NCBI RefSeq assembly: GCF_001984055.1
Contig: NZ_LYVO01000049.1
Coordinates: forward strand, 1 to 51,016
Origin: Variovorax sp. KK3
GTDB lineage: Bacteria > Pseudomonadota > Gammaproteobacteria > Burkholderiales > Burkholderiaceae_C
Direction: 5' to 3'
DNA: 51,016 nucleotides
The position numbers and the translations under genes were made by a program. The notes under the pieces are model-generated. The model saw only the letters and a program-made list of their open reading frames with translations. It was not told where the DNA came from and searched no databases. Below are positions 16,272-25,230 of the stretch, one piece after another; the stretch's first letter is position 1, and every line of letters begins with the position of its first letter.

Positions 16272-17177
16272 GTGACCACATCCAGCCCCTCTTCCCTGCG
16301 CCAGAAGCTCACCGGCGTGCTGCCTCCCATCACCATGCCTTTCGACGCCAAGGGCGACCTGGTCAAGGGCGGGCTGAAGGAACAGATCGACTTCATCATC
16401 GGCGCGGGTGCCCGCGCGGTGGTGGCCGGCGGCAGCACCGGCGAAGGCCACACGCTGACCGACGCCGAATACGAGGCCGTGATGCGCGAGGCCTACGAAG
16501 CCACCAACGGCCGCGTGCCCTTCGTGGCCGGCCTGATCGTGCAGAGCACGCGCGACGCCATCGTGCGCACCAACCGCCTGAAGGGCCTGAACATCGAGGC
16601 ACTGCAGGTCACGCCCGTGCACTACCTGTTCAAGCCCGATGCCGAAGCGACCATCGAGCACTTCCGCGCGATCCACGAAGCGACCAACATCCCGATCCTC
16701 ATCTACAACGTGATCCCGTGGAACTACCTCAGCGTCGACCTGATGCTGCGGATCATGGAAGAAGTGCCGGGCGTGGTCGGCATGAAGCAGAGCGGCGGCG
16801 ACCTCAAGTCGGTGTCCGACCTGCTGCTGCGCTGCAAGCCCGACAACCTGGTGCTCTCGGGCGTCGACGCGCTGCTCTATCCCGGCTTCTGCCTCGGCAT
16901 GCACGGCGCCATCACCGCGCTGACCAGCGCCGTGCCGGGCGTCATCGTCAAGCTGCAGAAGGCCGTGGCCGCCAACGACCACGACACCGCGCGCGAAATC
17001 CACTTCAAGCTCAACGCGCTGTGGAACAGCCTCAACCACGACAACCTGCCGGCCTGCGTGAAGTACATCCAGCACCTGCAGGGCGTGTCGATGTTCGAGC
17101 CCCGCGCGCCCATGATGCGCGTGACCGAAGCGCAGAAGGACGCCATCAAGAAGACGCTGCAGCCCCTGCTGGGCTGA
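16272..17177 (+). CDS. DapA/dihydrodipicolinate synthase-family aldolase or lyase
   Basis: This 301-residue TIM-barrel enzyme has the family hallmarks: GGSTGEG (53-59), Tyr145 in LIYNVIPWN and the Schiff-base Lys172 in VVGMKQSGGDLKS. Members add or remove pyruvate-type units, or dehydrate sugar acids, through an imine to this lysine. True lysine-biosynthesis DapA is unlikely here because the gene heads a catabolic operon with transporters. A 2-keto-3-deoxy sugar-acid aldolase or dehydratase is more probable, but the substrate cannot be read from sequence. It starts with GTG at 16272, with AAGGA six bases upstream. It is first in the operon, 110 bases after the putative operator. Confidence 0.88.
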   Translation: MTTSSPSSLRQKLTGVLPPITMPFDAKGDLVKGGLKEQIDFIIGAGARAVVAGGSTGEGHTLTDAEYEAVMREAYEATNGRVPFVAGLIVQSTRDAIVRTNRLKGLNIEALQVTPVHYLFKPDAEATIEHFRAIHEATNIPILIYNVIPWNYLSVDLMLRIMEEVPGVVGMKQSGGDLKSVSDLLLRCKPDNLVLSGVDALLYPGFCLGMHGAITALTSAVPGVIVKLQKAVAANDHDTAREIHFKLNALWNSLNHDNLPACVKYIQHLQGVSMFEPRAPMMRVTEAQKDAIKKTLQPLLG

Positions 17178-17236
17178 CACGCCGCCCACGCGCCGGGGCC
17201 CGCGCCCCGGCCGCGAACGACATCAGGAGACACCCT

Positions 17237-18235
17237 GTGAAGAAGATCCTCAACCAGCCTTCGGCCTACGTCGACGAGATGCTCGAAGGCCTGTGCGCGG
17301 CGCATGCCGGCCACTTCGCGCTCACCGGCGACGACCGGCGCGTCGTGGTGCGCGCGGGCGGGCCGGTGGCCGGCAAGGTGGGCATCGTCACCGGCGGCGG
17401 CTCGGGCCATCTGCCGGTGTTCCTGGGCTACATCGGCAACGGCCTGCTCGACGGCTGCGCCGTCGGCAACGTGTTCGCCGGGCCCCGCGTGGCCGATTGC
17501 CAGCTCGCGCTCTCGCAGTGCGACAGCGGCGCCGGCGTGCTCGCGCTCTACGGCAACTACGGCGGCGACCGCATGAACTTCGACATGGCCCAGGAGTTCC
17601 TGGAGCTCGAAGGCAAGTCGGTCGCCTCGCTGCGCGTGGCCGACGACGTGGCCAGCGCGCCCGCGGACCAGCGCGAGAAGCGCCGCGGCGTGGCCGGCCT
17701 CGTCTTCGTCTACAAGATCGCCGGCGCGCGGGCCGCGGCCGGCGCCAGCCTGGCCGAAGTGCATGCCGCCGCCCAGAAGGCCGCCGACGCGGTGCGCTCC
17801 ATCGGCGTCGCGCTCACGCCGTGCATCGTCCCGGAATCCGGCAAGGCCACTTTCGAGATCGCCGACGACGAGGTCGAGTTCGGCATGGGCATCCATGGCG
17901 AGCCCGGCATCTGGCGCGGCAATCTCAAGAGCGCCGACGCACTGGCCGACGAGATGCTCGACCGCCTGCTGCCCGAACTGGGCGCCACGCGCGGCGCGCG
18001 CATGGCCGTGCTGGTCAACAGCCTGGGCGCCACGCCGCACGAAGAGCTCTACATCCTCTACCGCCGCATCGCGAGCCGCCTGGCCGACCTGGGCGTGACA
18101 CCGGTCATGCCGCTGGTGGGCCGCTATGCCACCTCGATGGAGATGGCCGGCGCTTCGCTGTCGCTGATGCCGCTGGACGCCGAACTCGAGGCGCTGCTCC
18201 AGGCGCCTGCCGATTGCCCCTTCTGGAAGGTCTGA
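17237..18235 (+). CDS. dhaK: Dihydroxyacetone kinase subunit DhaK (or related ketose kinase)
   Basis: The 332-residue protein carries GGGSGH (53-58), GNYGGDRMNFD (106-116) and His220 in GMGIHGEPG. That histidine forms the hemiaminal bond with the carbonyl of dihydroxyacetone-type substrates. Length agrees with the stand-alone DhaK subunit. The start is GTG at 17237, with AGGAG seven bases upstream. The next gene, one base after the stop, encodes DhaL, so the pair forms one kinase. No DhaM phosphodonor is encoded in the window, so it may use ATP directly or act on another ketose such as a tetrulose. It follows the aldolase gene by 59 bases. Confidence 0.9.
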   Translation: MKKILNQPSAYVDEMLEGLCAAHAGHFALTGDDRRVVVRAGGPVAGKVGIVTGGGSGHLPVFLGYIGNGLLDGCAVGNVFAGPRVADCQLALSQCDSGAGVLALYGNYGGDRMNFDMAQEFLELEGKSVASLRVADDVASAPADQREKRRGVAGLVFVYKIAGARAAAGASLAEVHAAAQKAADAVRSIGVALTPCIVPESGKATFEIADDEVEFGMGIHGEPGIWRGNLKSADALADEMLDRLLPELGATRGARMAVLVNSLGATPHEELYILYRRIASRLADLGVTPVMPLVGRYATSMEMAGASLSLMPLDAELEALLQAPADCPFWKV

Positions 18236-18236
18236 G

Positions 18237-18830
18237 ATGGACGCGACGATGCTCAAGTCCGCGCTCGGTCGCTGGTCGAAGGCCATGGCCGCCGCCGCGC
18301 CCGAGCTCAACGCGCTCGACGGGCGCCTGGGCGACGGCGACCTGGGCGCCACGCTCGAGAAGTGCGCGGCCAACATCGACGCCGCGCTGCCCGGCCTGCC
18401 CGAGCGGCTCGACGAGCTGTTCAAAGGCGCGGCCCAGGCCTGCGCCAAGGCCTCGGGCTCCAGCTTCGGCACGCTGCTGGCGGTGGCCTTCCTGGGCGCT
18501 GCCAAGTGGGTGCCGCCGCGCGACACGCTGAGCCGTGCAGACCTGGCGGCCCTGCTCACGCAGACCGTGCAGACCCTGTCGGCCCGCGGCGGTGCCGCGC
18601 TGGGCGACAAGACCATGCTCGACGCGCTCGACGCCATCGCGCGGGCCATCGCCGCTGCGAAGGACGGCGACGACCTGCGCGCCACTGCCCGCACCGCCGC
18701 CGCAGGAGCGCTCGACGCCTTCCGCGACAAACCCAACCGCATCGGTCGCGCGCGCATGTTCGCCGAGAAGTCGATGGGCATGGACGACCCGGGCATGGTC
18801 GCCGTGCTGCGCATGACCGAAGCCCTGTAG
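18237..18830 (+). CDS. dhaL: Dihydroxyacetone kinase subunit DhaL (nucleotide-binding)
   Basis: This 197-residue all-helical subunit has the DhaL nucleotide and magnesium site: LDGRLGDGDLGATL near residues 27-40, then SGSSFGTLLAVAFLGAA and GDKTMLDAL. It also has a C-terminal RARMFAEKSMGMDDPG, typical of the family. It supplies the phosphoryl group to the substrate held by DhaK. Its ATG comes one base after the dhaK stop. In PTS-coupled systems DhaL is recharged by DhaM; none is seen here. Neither protein is fused, unlike the usual ATP-dependent enzymes. Confidence 0.92.
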   Translation: MDATMLKSALGRWSKAMAAAAPELNALDGRLGDGDLGATLEKCAANIDAALPGLPERLDELFKGAAQACAKASGSSFGTLLAVAFLGAAKWVPPRDTLSRADLAALLTQTVQTLSARGGAALGDKTMLDALDAIARAIAAAKDGDDLRATARTAAAGALDAFRDKPNRIGRARMFAEKSMGMDDPGMVAVLRMTEAL

Positions 18831-18890
18831 GCGCACATTCAAGAGACAAGCGACGCACCGCCGCCGCACCCCGATGAAAGGACCCCGACC

Positions 18891-19937
18891 ATGACCGACA
18901 CCACCACCCGCCCCTTCCTGGCCTCCGCCCGCCGCCGCGTACTGATGGCCGCGCTGCCGCTCGCCCTGTCGCTCGCGCTGCCGATGGCCGCGCAAGCCCA
19001 GTCCCGCGATCTCAAGGCCGGCACCAGCATGGCGCCCGACCACCCGGCCGCGCTGCTGCTCAACAAGTTCTCCGAGGTGCTGGCGCAGAAGAGCGGAGGC
19101 AAGCTCAAGATGACCGTGCACAACAGCGGCGTGCTCGGCGCCGACATGCAGCAGCAACAGCAGCTGCAGGCCGGCACGCAGGACGTGATGACCACCGGCA
19201 CCGCCACCATGGCCGGCCAGATCAAGGAGATGGCGATCCTCGACTTCCCCTTCGTCTTCCAGTCCGGCGAGGAGTTCGACCGCACCATGGACGGCGCCAT
19301 GGGCAAGCTGCTGGCCGACAAGGCCTACGAAAAAGGCTGGGTCGTGCTGGGCTACACGCACAACGGCTTCCGCAACACCACCAACAGCAAGCGCCCCATC
19401 ACCAAGTGGGAAGACTTCGACGGCCTCAAGCTGCGCGTGATCCAGAACGCGATGTACATCGACATGTTCAAGCAGCTCGGCGCCAACCCGACGCCGATGC
19501 CCGTCACCGAGGTCTACACCGCGCTCGAGACCAAGGCGGTGGACGGCCAGGAGAACCCGCTCGCGCAGATCGTCACCATGCGCATGCAGGAAGTGCAGAA
19601 GTTCATGAGCCTCACGCAGCACTCGATCAATTCCGAGGGCCTGCTGATGAGCCGCAAGACCTGGGACAAGCTCTCGAAGGACGAGCAGGCCATGGTGATG
19701 GCCGCCGCCACCGAGGCCAAACAGTACAAGCGCCAGCAGCTCGCCCTGCTCGAGAAGCAATGGCTCGAAGCCAGCAAGAAGGCCGGCATGCAGGTCAACG
19801 AGGTGTCGCTGGCCGAGCGCGAGCGCATGGCCGTGCGCCTGAAGCCGGTGATCGACCGCCAGAACGAGCGCGTGGGCGAAGACTTCGCGCGCCAGTTCTA
19901 CGCCGAAACGCAGAAGCAGCGCGTCGCCGCCAAGTGA
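18891..19937 (+). CDS. TRAP transporter substrate-binding protein DctP, first copy
   Basis: This 348-residue periplasmic receptor begins with a signal peptide that includes an arginine triplet (SARRRVLMAALPLALSLAL, cleavage near AQAQ). The DctP family pattern follows: LQAGTQDVMTTGTATMAG, LDFPFVFQ, GYTHNGFRNTTNSKRPI, LKLRVIQNAMYIDMFKQLGA and VDGQENPLAQI. The arginine in LRVIQN is the conserved carboxylate-binding position, so the ligand is expected to be an organic acid. It precedes DctQ and DctM, which form its membrane partners. A second DctP follows DctM. The two differ clearly, so they probably bind different ligands or the same ligand with different affinity. Confidence 0.93.
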   Translation: MTDTTTRPFLASARRRVLMAALPLALSLALPMAAQAQSRDLKAGTSMAPDHPAALLLNKFSEVLAQKSGGKLKMTVHNSGVLGADMQQQQQLQAGTQDVMTTGTATMAGQIKEMAILDFPFVFQSGEEFDRTMDGAMGKLLADKAYEKGWVVLGYTHNGFRNTTNSKRPITKWEDFDGLKLRVIQNAMYIDMFKQLGANPTPMPVTEVYTALETKAVDGQENPLAQIVTMRMQEVQKFMSLTQHSINSEGLLMSRKTWDKLSKDEQAMVMAAATEAKQYKRQQLALLEKQWLEASKKAGMQVNEVSLAERERMAVRLKPVIDRQNERVGEDFARQFYAETQKQRVAAK

Positions 19938-19994
19938 TCGCGGCGCGGCCCGTGCCGGAACGCGCAGGCCGCCCGCCCTCTTCGAGGACATCTC

Positions 19995-20627
19995 ATGCAA
20001 ACAAAGCCCGCTGACAACGCGCAGCGCGGTGCGCTCGACCGCATCGCCGATGCCTACTTCAAGCTGATCGAGCTGGTGCTCGTGCTCTGCCTCGGCGCCA
20101 TGGTGATCATGGTGCTGGGCAACGTCATCCTGCGCTACGGCTTCAATTCCGGCATCACCGTGTCGGAGGAACTCTCGCGCTTCCTCTTCGTCTGGCTGGT
20201 GTTCCTCGGCGCCGTCACCGGCATGCGCGAGAACGCCCACCTGGGCGTCGACATGCTGGTGCGCAAGCTGCCGGTGCTGGGCCGCAAGATCTGCCTGGGC
20301 CTGAGCGAGAGCCTCATGCTGCTGTGCTGCGTGCTCTTCTTCTGGGGCACCTGGCAGCAGCACGACATCAACGTGGGCAACCTCGCGCCCGTGTCCGAAC
20401 TGCCGCTGGAATGGGTGTTCGGCGTGGCCTACGTCAGTGCCGGCTCGATGGCGCTGCTCATCGTCGCCAAGCTGTGGCGGCTCCTCACCGGCCGCATCCG
20501 CGACGACGAGCTGATCCAGATCGCCGAATCGGAAGAGCAGGCCGTCATCGACGCCACCACCGCCGACGAAGCCAACCCGGCTCGCAGCACACCGGCGCAA
20601 GCCGCCGTCGCAGGAGGCCGGCCATGA
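19995..20627 (+). CDS. TRAP transporter small permease DctQ
   Basis: The protein has 210 residues with four hydrophobic helices, the first being IELVLVLCLGAMVIMVLGNV. It has the DctQ hallmarks ITVSEELSRFLFVWLVFLGA and MRENAHLGVDML. A polar tail of about 45 residues follows the last helix. DctQ bridges the receptor and the large permease in a sodium-driven importer. It follows the first DctP gene by 57 bases, and its stop overlaps the DctM start by four bases (ATGA), so the two are translated together. Confidence 0.93.
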   Translation: MQTKPADNAQRGALDRIADAYFKLIELVLVLCLGAMVIMVLGNVILRYGFNSGITVSEELSRFLFVWLVFLGAVTGMRENAHLGVDMLVRKLPVLGRKICLGLSESLMLLCCVLFFWGTWQQHDINVGNLAPVSELPLEWVFGVAYVSAGSMALLIVAKLWRLLTGRIRDDELIQIAESEEQAVIDATTADEANPARSTPAQAAVAGGRP

Positions 20628-21901
20628 CCGTCGCCGTTTTCGCCGGCTCCCTCATCGGCGCCATGATGCTGGGCATGCCGATCGCGTTCGCGCTGATCGT
20701 CTGCGGCCTCGCGCTGATGGTCTTCATGGGCAATTTCGACGCCCAGATCGTCGCGCAGAACCTGGTCAGCGGCGCGGACAACTTCCCGCTGATGGCCGTG
20801 CCCTTCTTCCTGCTCGCGGGCGAGCTGATGAACCAGGGCGGCATGTCGAAGCGCATCGTCGACGCGGCGCTGGCCTGGGTCGGACACCTGCGCGGCGGCC
20901 TGGGCTACGTGGCCGTGGCGGCCTCGATCATGATGGCCTCGATCTCGGGCTCGGCCATTGCCGACACCGCCGCCATCGCCGCGCTGCTGATCCCGATGAT
21001 GCGCAGCGCCGGCTACAACATCCCGCGCTCCACCGGGCTGATCGCGGCCGGCGGCATCATCGCGCCGGTGATCCCGCCTTCGGTCGGGCTGGTGCTGTTC
21101 GGCGTGGCCGGCGGCGTGTCGATCACCAAGCTCTTCATCGCCGGCATCGTGCCGGGCATCCTGCTGGGCCTGGCACTGGCCGTGACCTGGTTCATCGTCG
21201 CGCGTCGCGACAAGGTGGCCGTGACCACGTCGATGCCGATGGCCGAGCGCGTGCGGCTCACCGTGCGGGGCTTCTGGGCCTTCGTGCTGCCGATGATCAT
21301 CGTCGGCGGCCTGAAGTTCGGCGTGTTCACGCCCACCGAGGCGGCCGTGGTCGCCGCCGCCTACGCCTTCATCGTCGGCAAGTTCATCTACCGCGAGCTG
21401 CAATGGAACATGCTCTACGGCGTGATGCTCTCGGCCGCCAAGACCACCGCGGTCGTGATGTTCATGGTGGCCGCGGCGCTGGTGTCGGCCTGGCTGATCG
21501 CCATGGCCAACATCCCCGCGCAGGTGACCGAGATGATGCGGCCCTTCCTGGGCAACCCGACGCTGCTGATGTTCGCGCTGATGGTGCTGGTGGTGATCGT
21601 GGGCACCGCGCTCGACTTCGCGCCCACCATCCTGATCCTCACGCCGGTGCTGATGCCGATGGTCAAGGAAGCCGGCATCGACCCGGTGTACTTCGGCGTG
21701 CTGTTCGTCATCAACAACGCGATCGGCCTCATCACCCCGCCGGTCGGCACGGTGCTCAACGTGGCGAGCGGCGTGGCCAAGGTGCCGATGGGCGACGTCA
21801 TCAAGGGCGTGATGCCTTTCATGATCGCGCAGCTCATCGTGCTCTTCCTGCTGGTGCTGTTCCCGAGCATCGTGCTCGTGCCGCTCAAGTGGCTGCACTG
21901 A
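20624..21901 (+). CDS. TRAP transporter large permease DctM
   Basis: This is a 425-residue polytopic protein with the DctM signatures PFFLLAGELMNQGGMSKRIV, SISGSAIADTAAIAALLIPM, GIIAPVIPPSVGLVLFGV, FTPTEAAVVAAAYAF and NNAIGLITPPVGTVLNVAS. Length is normal for the family. The start at 20624 overlaps the DctQ stop; AGGAGG at 20612-20617 is the ribosome binding site. A longer upstream reading in this frame overlaps DctQ and is not real. It carries the substrate with sodium across the inner membrane and is the only large TRAP permease in the window, so both DctP proteins probably dock on it. Confidence 0.95.
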   Translation: MTVAVFAGSLIGAMMLGMPIAFALIVCGLALMVFMGNFDAQIVAQNLVSGADNFPLMAVPFFLLAGELMNQGGMSKRIVDAALAWVGHLRGGLGYVAVAASIMMASISGSAIADTAAIAALLIPMMRSAGYNIPRSTGLIAAGGIIAPVIPPSVGLVLFGVAGGVSITKLFIAGIVPGILLGLALAVTWFIVARRDKVAVTTSMPMAERVRLTVRGFWAFVLPMIIVGGLKFGVFTPTEAAVVAAAYAFIVGKFIYRELQWNMLYGVMLSAAKTTAVVMFMVAAALVSAWLIAMANIPAQVTEMMRPFLGNPTLLMFALMVLVVIVGTALDFAPTILILTPVLMPMVKEAGIDPVYFGVLFVINNAIGLITPPVGTVLNVASGVAKVPMGDVIKGVMPFMIAQLIVLFLLVLFPSIVLVPLKWLH

Positions 21902-21935
21902 AGTCCGCATCGACCTTCACAACAAGGAGACTCTC

Positions 21936-22967
21936 ATGACCACCCGTCCATCGCTCCGCCGCTGGCTCGCGGCCCTGCCCAGCGCCGCGCTCGCCCTGCT
22001 GGCTGCCGGCGCCCAGGCCGCCGACATCAACCAGCGCCAGATCAAGTTCGCCTTCGTCAACAACGCCGAGCATTCGCAGGGCATCGGCGCCAAGCGCTTC
22101 GCCGAGATCGTGGCGCAGAAGAGCGGCGGCAAGATCAACGTGCAGCTGTTCCCGGCCGGCGTGCTGGGCGGCGACCTGCAGGTCATCTCGTCGCTGCAGG
22201 GCGGCACGGTCGAGATGACGGCCATCAGCGCCGGCCTGCTGGTGGGCCGCGACAAGGCCTTCGGCATCTTCGACTTCCCCTTTCTGTTCGCCAACGCGAA
22301 AGAGGCCGACTCGGTGGTCGATGGCCCCTTCGGCAAGCGCATGAACGAGCGCACGCTGGCGCAGGGCCTGGTCAACCTGAGCTGGTGGGACATCGGCTTT
22401 CGCAGCGTCGCCAACACCAAGCGCCCGATCGTCAAGGCCGAGGACATCAAGGGCCTGAAGATCCGCGTGATCCAGTCGCCGATCTACGTCGACTTCTTCC
22501 GCACGCTCGGCGCGAACCCGGTGGCCATGCCTTTCTCGGAGCTCTACACCGCGATGGAGACGCGCACCGTCGACGCGCTGGAGAACCCGATCTCCAACGT
22601 GGAGGTGAACAAGTTCTACGAGGTGTCGAAGTACCTGTCGATCACCAACCATATGTACAACCCCATGATGATCATGTTCAGCAAGAAGATCTGGGACCAG
22701 TACACGCCCGACGAGCGCCAGCTGCTCACCGCCGCCGCCGAGGAAGCCAAGCTCTACCAGCGCAAGGTCTCGCGCGACCAGGACGCGCAGTCGCTCGCCA
22801 CGGTCAAGAAGGCCGGCCTGCAGGTCAACGAAGTCGCGCCCGCCGAGCTGGCCAAGATGCGCCAGACCGCGCAGCCGGTGATCGACAAGTACCGCAAGGA
22901 AGTCGGCGAGGACATCGCCGACGCGATGGACAAGGCGGTGCAGGAAGCCCGCGCGGCGGCCAAGTGA
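21936..22967 (+). CDS. TRAP transporter substrate-binding protein DctP, second copy
   Basis: The 343-residue protein has a signal peptide ending GAQAA, then the DctP signatures IKFAFVNNAEHSQGIGAKRF, FDFPFLFANAKEADSV, WWDIGFRSVANTKRPI, LKIRVIQSPIYVDFFRTLGA and VDALENPISNVEV. The conserved Arg in IRVIQS is present. It follows DctM by 34 bases with its own AAGGAGA ribosome binding site. Divergence from the first DctP is substantial in the N-terminal lobe. Its stop and the start of the FAD enzyme overlap as TGATG. Two receptors for one membrane pair suggests a broadened substrate range. Confidence 0.93.
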   Translation: MTTRPSLRRWLAALPSAALALLAAGAQAADINQRQIKFAFVNNAEHSQGIGAKRFAEIVAQKSGGKINVQLFPAGVLGGDLQVISSLQGGTVEMTAISAGLLVGRDKAFGIFDFPFLFANAKEADSVVDGPFGKRMNERTLAQGLVNLSWWDIGFRSVANTKRPIVKAEDIKGLKIRVIQSPIYVDFFRTLGANPVAMPFSELYTAMETRTVDALENPISNVEVNKFYEVSKYLSITNHMYNPMMIMFSKKIWDQYTPDERQLLTAAAEEAKLYQRKVSRDQDAQSLATVKKAGLQVNEVAPAELAKMRQTAQPVIDKYRKEVGEDIADAMDKAVQEARAAAK

Positions 22968-24361
22968 TGGCGCTGCGGCACATCGACGAACCCGCGCGCC
23001 GCACCCCGCTGGTCGACGACTACCAGGTGGTCGTGGCCGGCGGCGGCACGGCCGGCGTCATTGCCGCCATCGCAGCCGCGCGCAACGGCGCGCGCACGCT
23101 GCTGGTGGAACGCGGCGGCTTCCTGGGCGGGCACATCGCCTCGCAGCTGCTGGAGCACAGCGCCGGCTGGTTCGACGCACGCGGCACGCGCATCGTCGGC
23201 GGCCTGCCGCAGGAGCTGGTCGACCGGCTCGTGGCCGCGGGCGCCTCGCCGGGCCACGTGCGCGACGACACCGGCTACACGCTGTCGCGCGTGCCGGTGA
23301 ACCACGAGCTTTTCAAGTCGGTGGTCACCGCCATGTGCCACGAGTCGGGCGTGGACCTGCTGATGTTCTCGCCGGTGGTTCAAGTGCTGCGCGACGGAGA
23401 CCGGCTCACGGCCGTCATCGTCGAGAACAAGTCCGGCCGCACCGCCTACGCCGCCGGCGCGGTGGTCGATTGCACCGGCGACGCCGACGTGGCCGAGCGC
23501 GCAGGTTGCGCCTTCCTGTCCGAGCAAACTGGCGCAGGCGACACGCAACCCGTGAGCCTGCTCTTCAAGCTGGGCGGCATCGACCATGCGGCGCTGCTCG
23601 ACCACGTCGACGCGCATCCCGAACAGTTCAAGCTGGGCGTCGCACCTGCTGCACTGCGCGGCGAGGCGCACGTCAACCTGTGGGGCTTCGGCCCGCAGCT
23701 GAAGCAGGCGCATGCCGATGGCGTGGTCTCGCTCGCGCGCAACGAACTGCACTACAGCGGTTGGGCGCTCACTGGCGAAGCGGTGATCAACGTGACGCGC
23801 TGCGCGGTCGACGCGACGCGCGCCGACGAGATGGGCCGTGCCGAGGTCGTTCTGCGCCGCCAGGTGCAGGAGTTCACCGAGTTTTTCCGGCGCTATATCC
23901 CGGGCGCGCAGAACTGCTTCCTCTCGGCCAGCGCCTCTTGCGTGGGCGTGCGAGAGAGCCGACGCATCCGCGGCCGCACGGTGCTGCGCGACGACGACGT
24001 GCGCCGCGGCGCGCGCTTCGCCGACGGCGTGCTGCGCGGCGGCTTCCCGATCGACAGCCACGATCCGAAAGGCGCGAGCCTTGACGCGGCCGAGCACGTG
24101 GCCGGCGGCTACGACATTCCGCTGGGCGCATTGCTGCCCGAGCGCATCGACGGCCTGCTGGTGGCCGGCCGCTGCATCTCGGCCGAGCGCCGGGCGCTGG
24201 CCAGCGCGCGCATCACCGGCACCTGTATGGCCATGGGCCAGGCCGCCGGCACCGCGGCCGCGCTGGCCGCGCACGACGGCCTGGCGCCCGGCGCCATCGA
24301 CGTCACGCTGCTGCAGCGCACGCTGAAGGCGCAGGGCGCGATCCTCGGAGACGGCGCATGA
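22967..24361 (+). CDS. FAD-dependent oxidoreductase (FAD_oxidored type)
   Basis: The 464-residue enzyme has an N-terminal dinucleotide-binding fold VVVAGGGTAGVIAAIAAARN, then the acidic ribose-binding end LLVERGGFLGG, and a second FAD-contact segment VVDCTGDADVAERAG. Near the C-terminus GLLVAGRCISAERRALAS and MGQAAGTAAALA are the usual FAD-binding closing elements. This group includes poorly characterised secreted or cytosolic flavoproteins; the substrate is unknown, and no signal peptide is present. It lies between the TRAP and ABC importer genes with overlaps at both ends (TGATG before, ATGA after), so it belongs to the pathway. Confidence 0.85.
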   Translation: MALRHIDEPARRTPLVDDYQVVVAGGGTAGVIAAIAAARNGARTLLVERGGFLGGHIASQLLEHSAGWFDARGTRIVGGLPQELVDRLVAAGASPGHVRDDTGYTLSRVPVNHELFKSVVTAMCHESGVDLLMFSPVVQVLRDGDRLTAVIVENKSGRTAYAAGAVVDCTGDADVAERAGCAFLSEQTGAGDTQPVSLLFKLGGIDHAALLDHVDAHPEQFKLGVAPAALRGEAHVNLWGFGPQLKQAHADGVVSLARNELHYSGWALTGEAVINVTRCAVDATRADEMGRAEVVLRRQVQEFTEFFRRYIPGAQNCFLSASASCVGVRESRRIRGRTVLRDDDVRRGARFADGVLRGGFPIDSHDPKGASLDAAEHVAGGYDIPLGALLPERIDGLLVAGRCISAERRALASARITGTCMAMGQAAGTAAALAAHDGLAPGAIDVTLLQRTLKAQGAILGDGA

Positions 24362-25230
24362 CGGGACAGATCGTCATCAGCGGCCTGGCCATGGGCGCCA
24401 TCTACGCGCTGATCGCACTGGGCTACGCCTTCGTCTGGCGCACGATGGCGATCGTCAACTTCGCGGCCGGCGAGTTCGTCACCTTCTCGGCCTACATCTT
24501 CGTCGCCACCTTCGTCACCGCCCTGGGCTTTCCCTTCCTCGTCGCGGCGCTGTCGGCGGCGGTGGTGATGGCGCTGCTGGGCGCCGTGTTCTCGCGCGTG
24601 GTGTTCGCGCGGCTGCAGTCGCAGCGGCCGCTGGTATCGATCATCGCCACCGTCGGGCTGGGCATCTTCCTCAAGGAAATGGCGCACATCATCTACGGGC
24701 CCGAGCCGCTGCTGTACCCCAGCCCGCTGGGCCAGGGCGGCTTCCAGTTCCTGGGCATCACCGTGGCCTGGCAGCAGCTGCTGATCCTCGGCGTGGTGGT
24801 CGTGCTGACGCTGCTGCAGCAGCTCGTGCTGCGCCGGACCATGGTGGGCAAGATGATGCGCGCCGTCGCGCAAGACCGCGACACCGCGGCGCTGATGGGC
24901 ATCCCGGTGCAGAAGGTGCTGGCCGGCACCTTCGCCTATTCGAGCGTGCTGGCCGCGCTGGCCGGCATCCTGCTCGCACCGCTCTTCTTCGTGACCACCG
25001 AGATGGGCGGCATGGTCGGCCTCAAGGGCTTCGTCGCGATGATCATCGGCGGCTTCGGCAGCATCCCGGGCGCAATCGTCGGCGGGCTGCTGCTGGGCGT
25101 GGGCGAGAACCTGGGCGCGTACTGGATCTCGTCGACCTACAAGGACGCCATCGCCTTCGTGCTGCTGCTGCTCTTCCTCGCAGCGCGCCCACAGGGCCTG
25201 CTGCCCGAGCGGCAAGCGGACAGAGCATGA
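24358..25230 (+). CDS. livH: Branched-chain amino acid-type ABC permease LivH
   Basis: This is a 290-residue inner-membrane permease with about eight helices. It begins MTGQIVISGLAMGAIYALIA, the family's typical start, and has FVWRTMAIVNFAAGEFVTFS and MVGLKGFVAMIIGGFGSIPG. It pairs with the LivM half of the next gene to make the translocation channel. Despite the family name, many such systems carry aromatic acids, urea or other carboxylates. The ATG overlaps the flavoprotein stop (ATGA) and its own stop overlaps the next start. Confidence 0.93.
   Translation: MTGQIVISGLAMGAIYALIALGYAFVWRTMAIVNFAAGEFVTFSAYIFVATFVTALGFPFLVAALSAAVVMALLGAVFSRVVFARLQSQRPLVSIIATVGLGIFLKEMAHIIYGPEPLLYPSPLGQGGFQFLGITVAWQQLLILGVVVVLTLLQQLVLRRTMVGKMMRAVAQDRDTAALMGIPVQKVLAGTFAYSSVLAALAGILLAPLFFVTTEMGGMVGLKGFVAMIIGGFGSIPGAIVGGLLLGVGENLGAYWISSTYKDAIAFVLLLLFLAARPQGLLPERQADRA

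Noticed and set aside
16272..17177. The DapA-family gene as true dihydrodipicolinate synthase of lysine biosynthesis
   Set aside because: It heads an IclR-linked catabolic operon with transporters. Family membership alone does not support the biosynthetic role.
16272..17177. The DapA-family gene as 5-dehydro-4-deoxyglucarate dehydratase of the neighbouring glucarate pathway
   Set aside because: The N-terminus does not resemble that enzyme, the gene is in a different regulon, and the glucarate operon already has an aldolase for this step.
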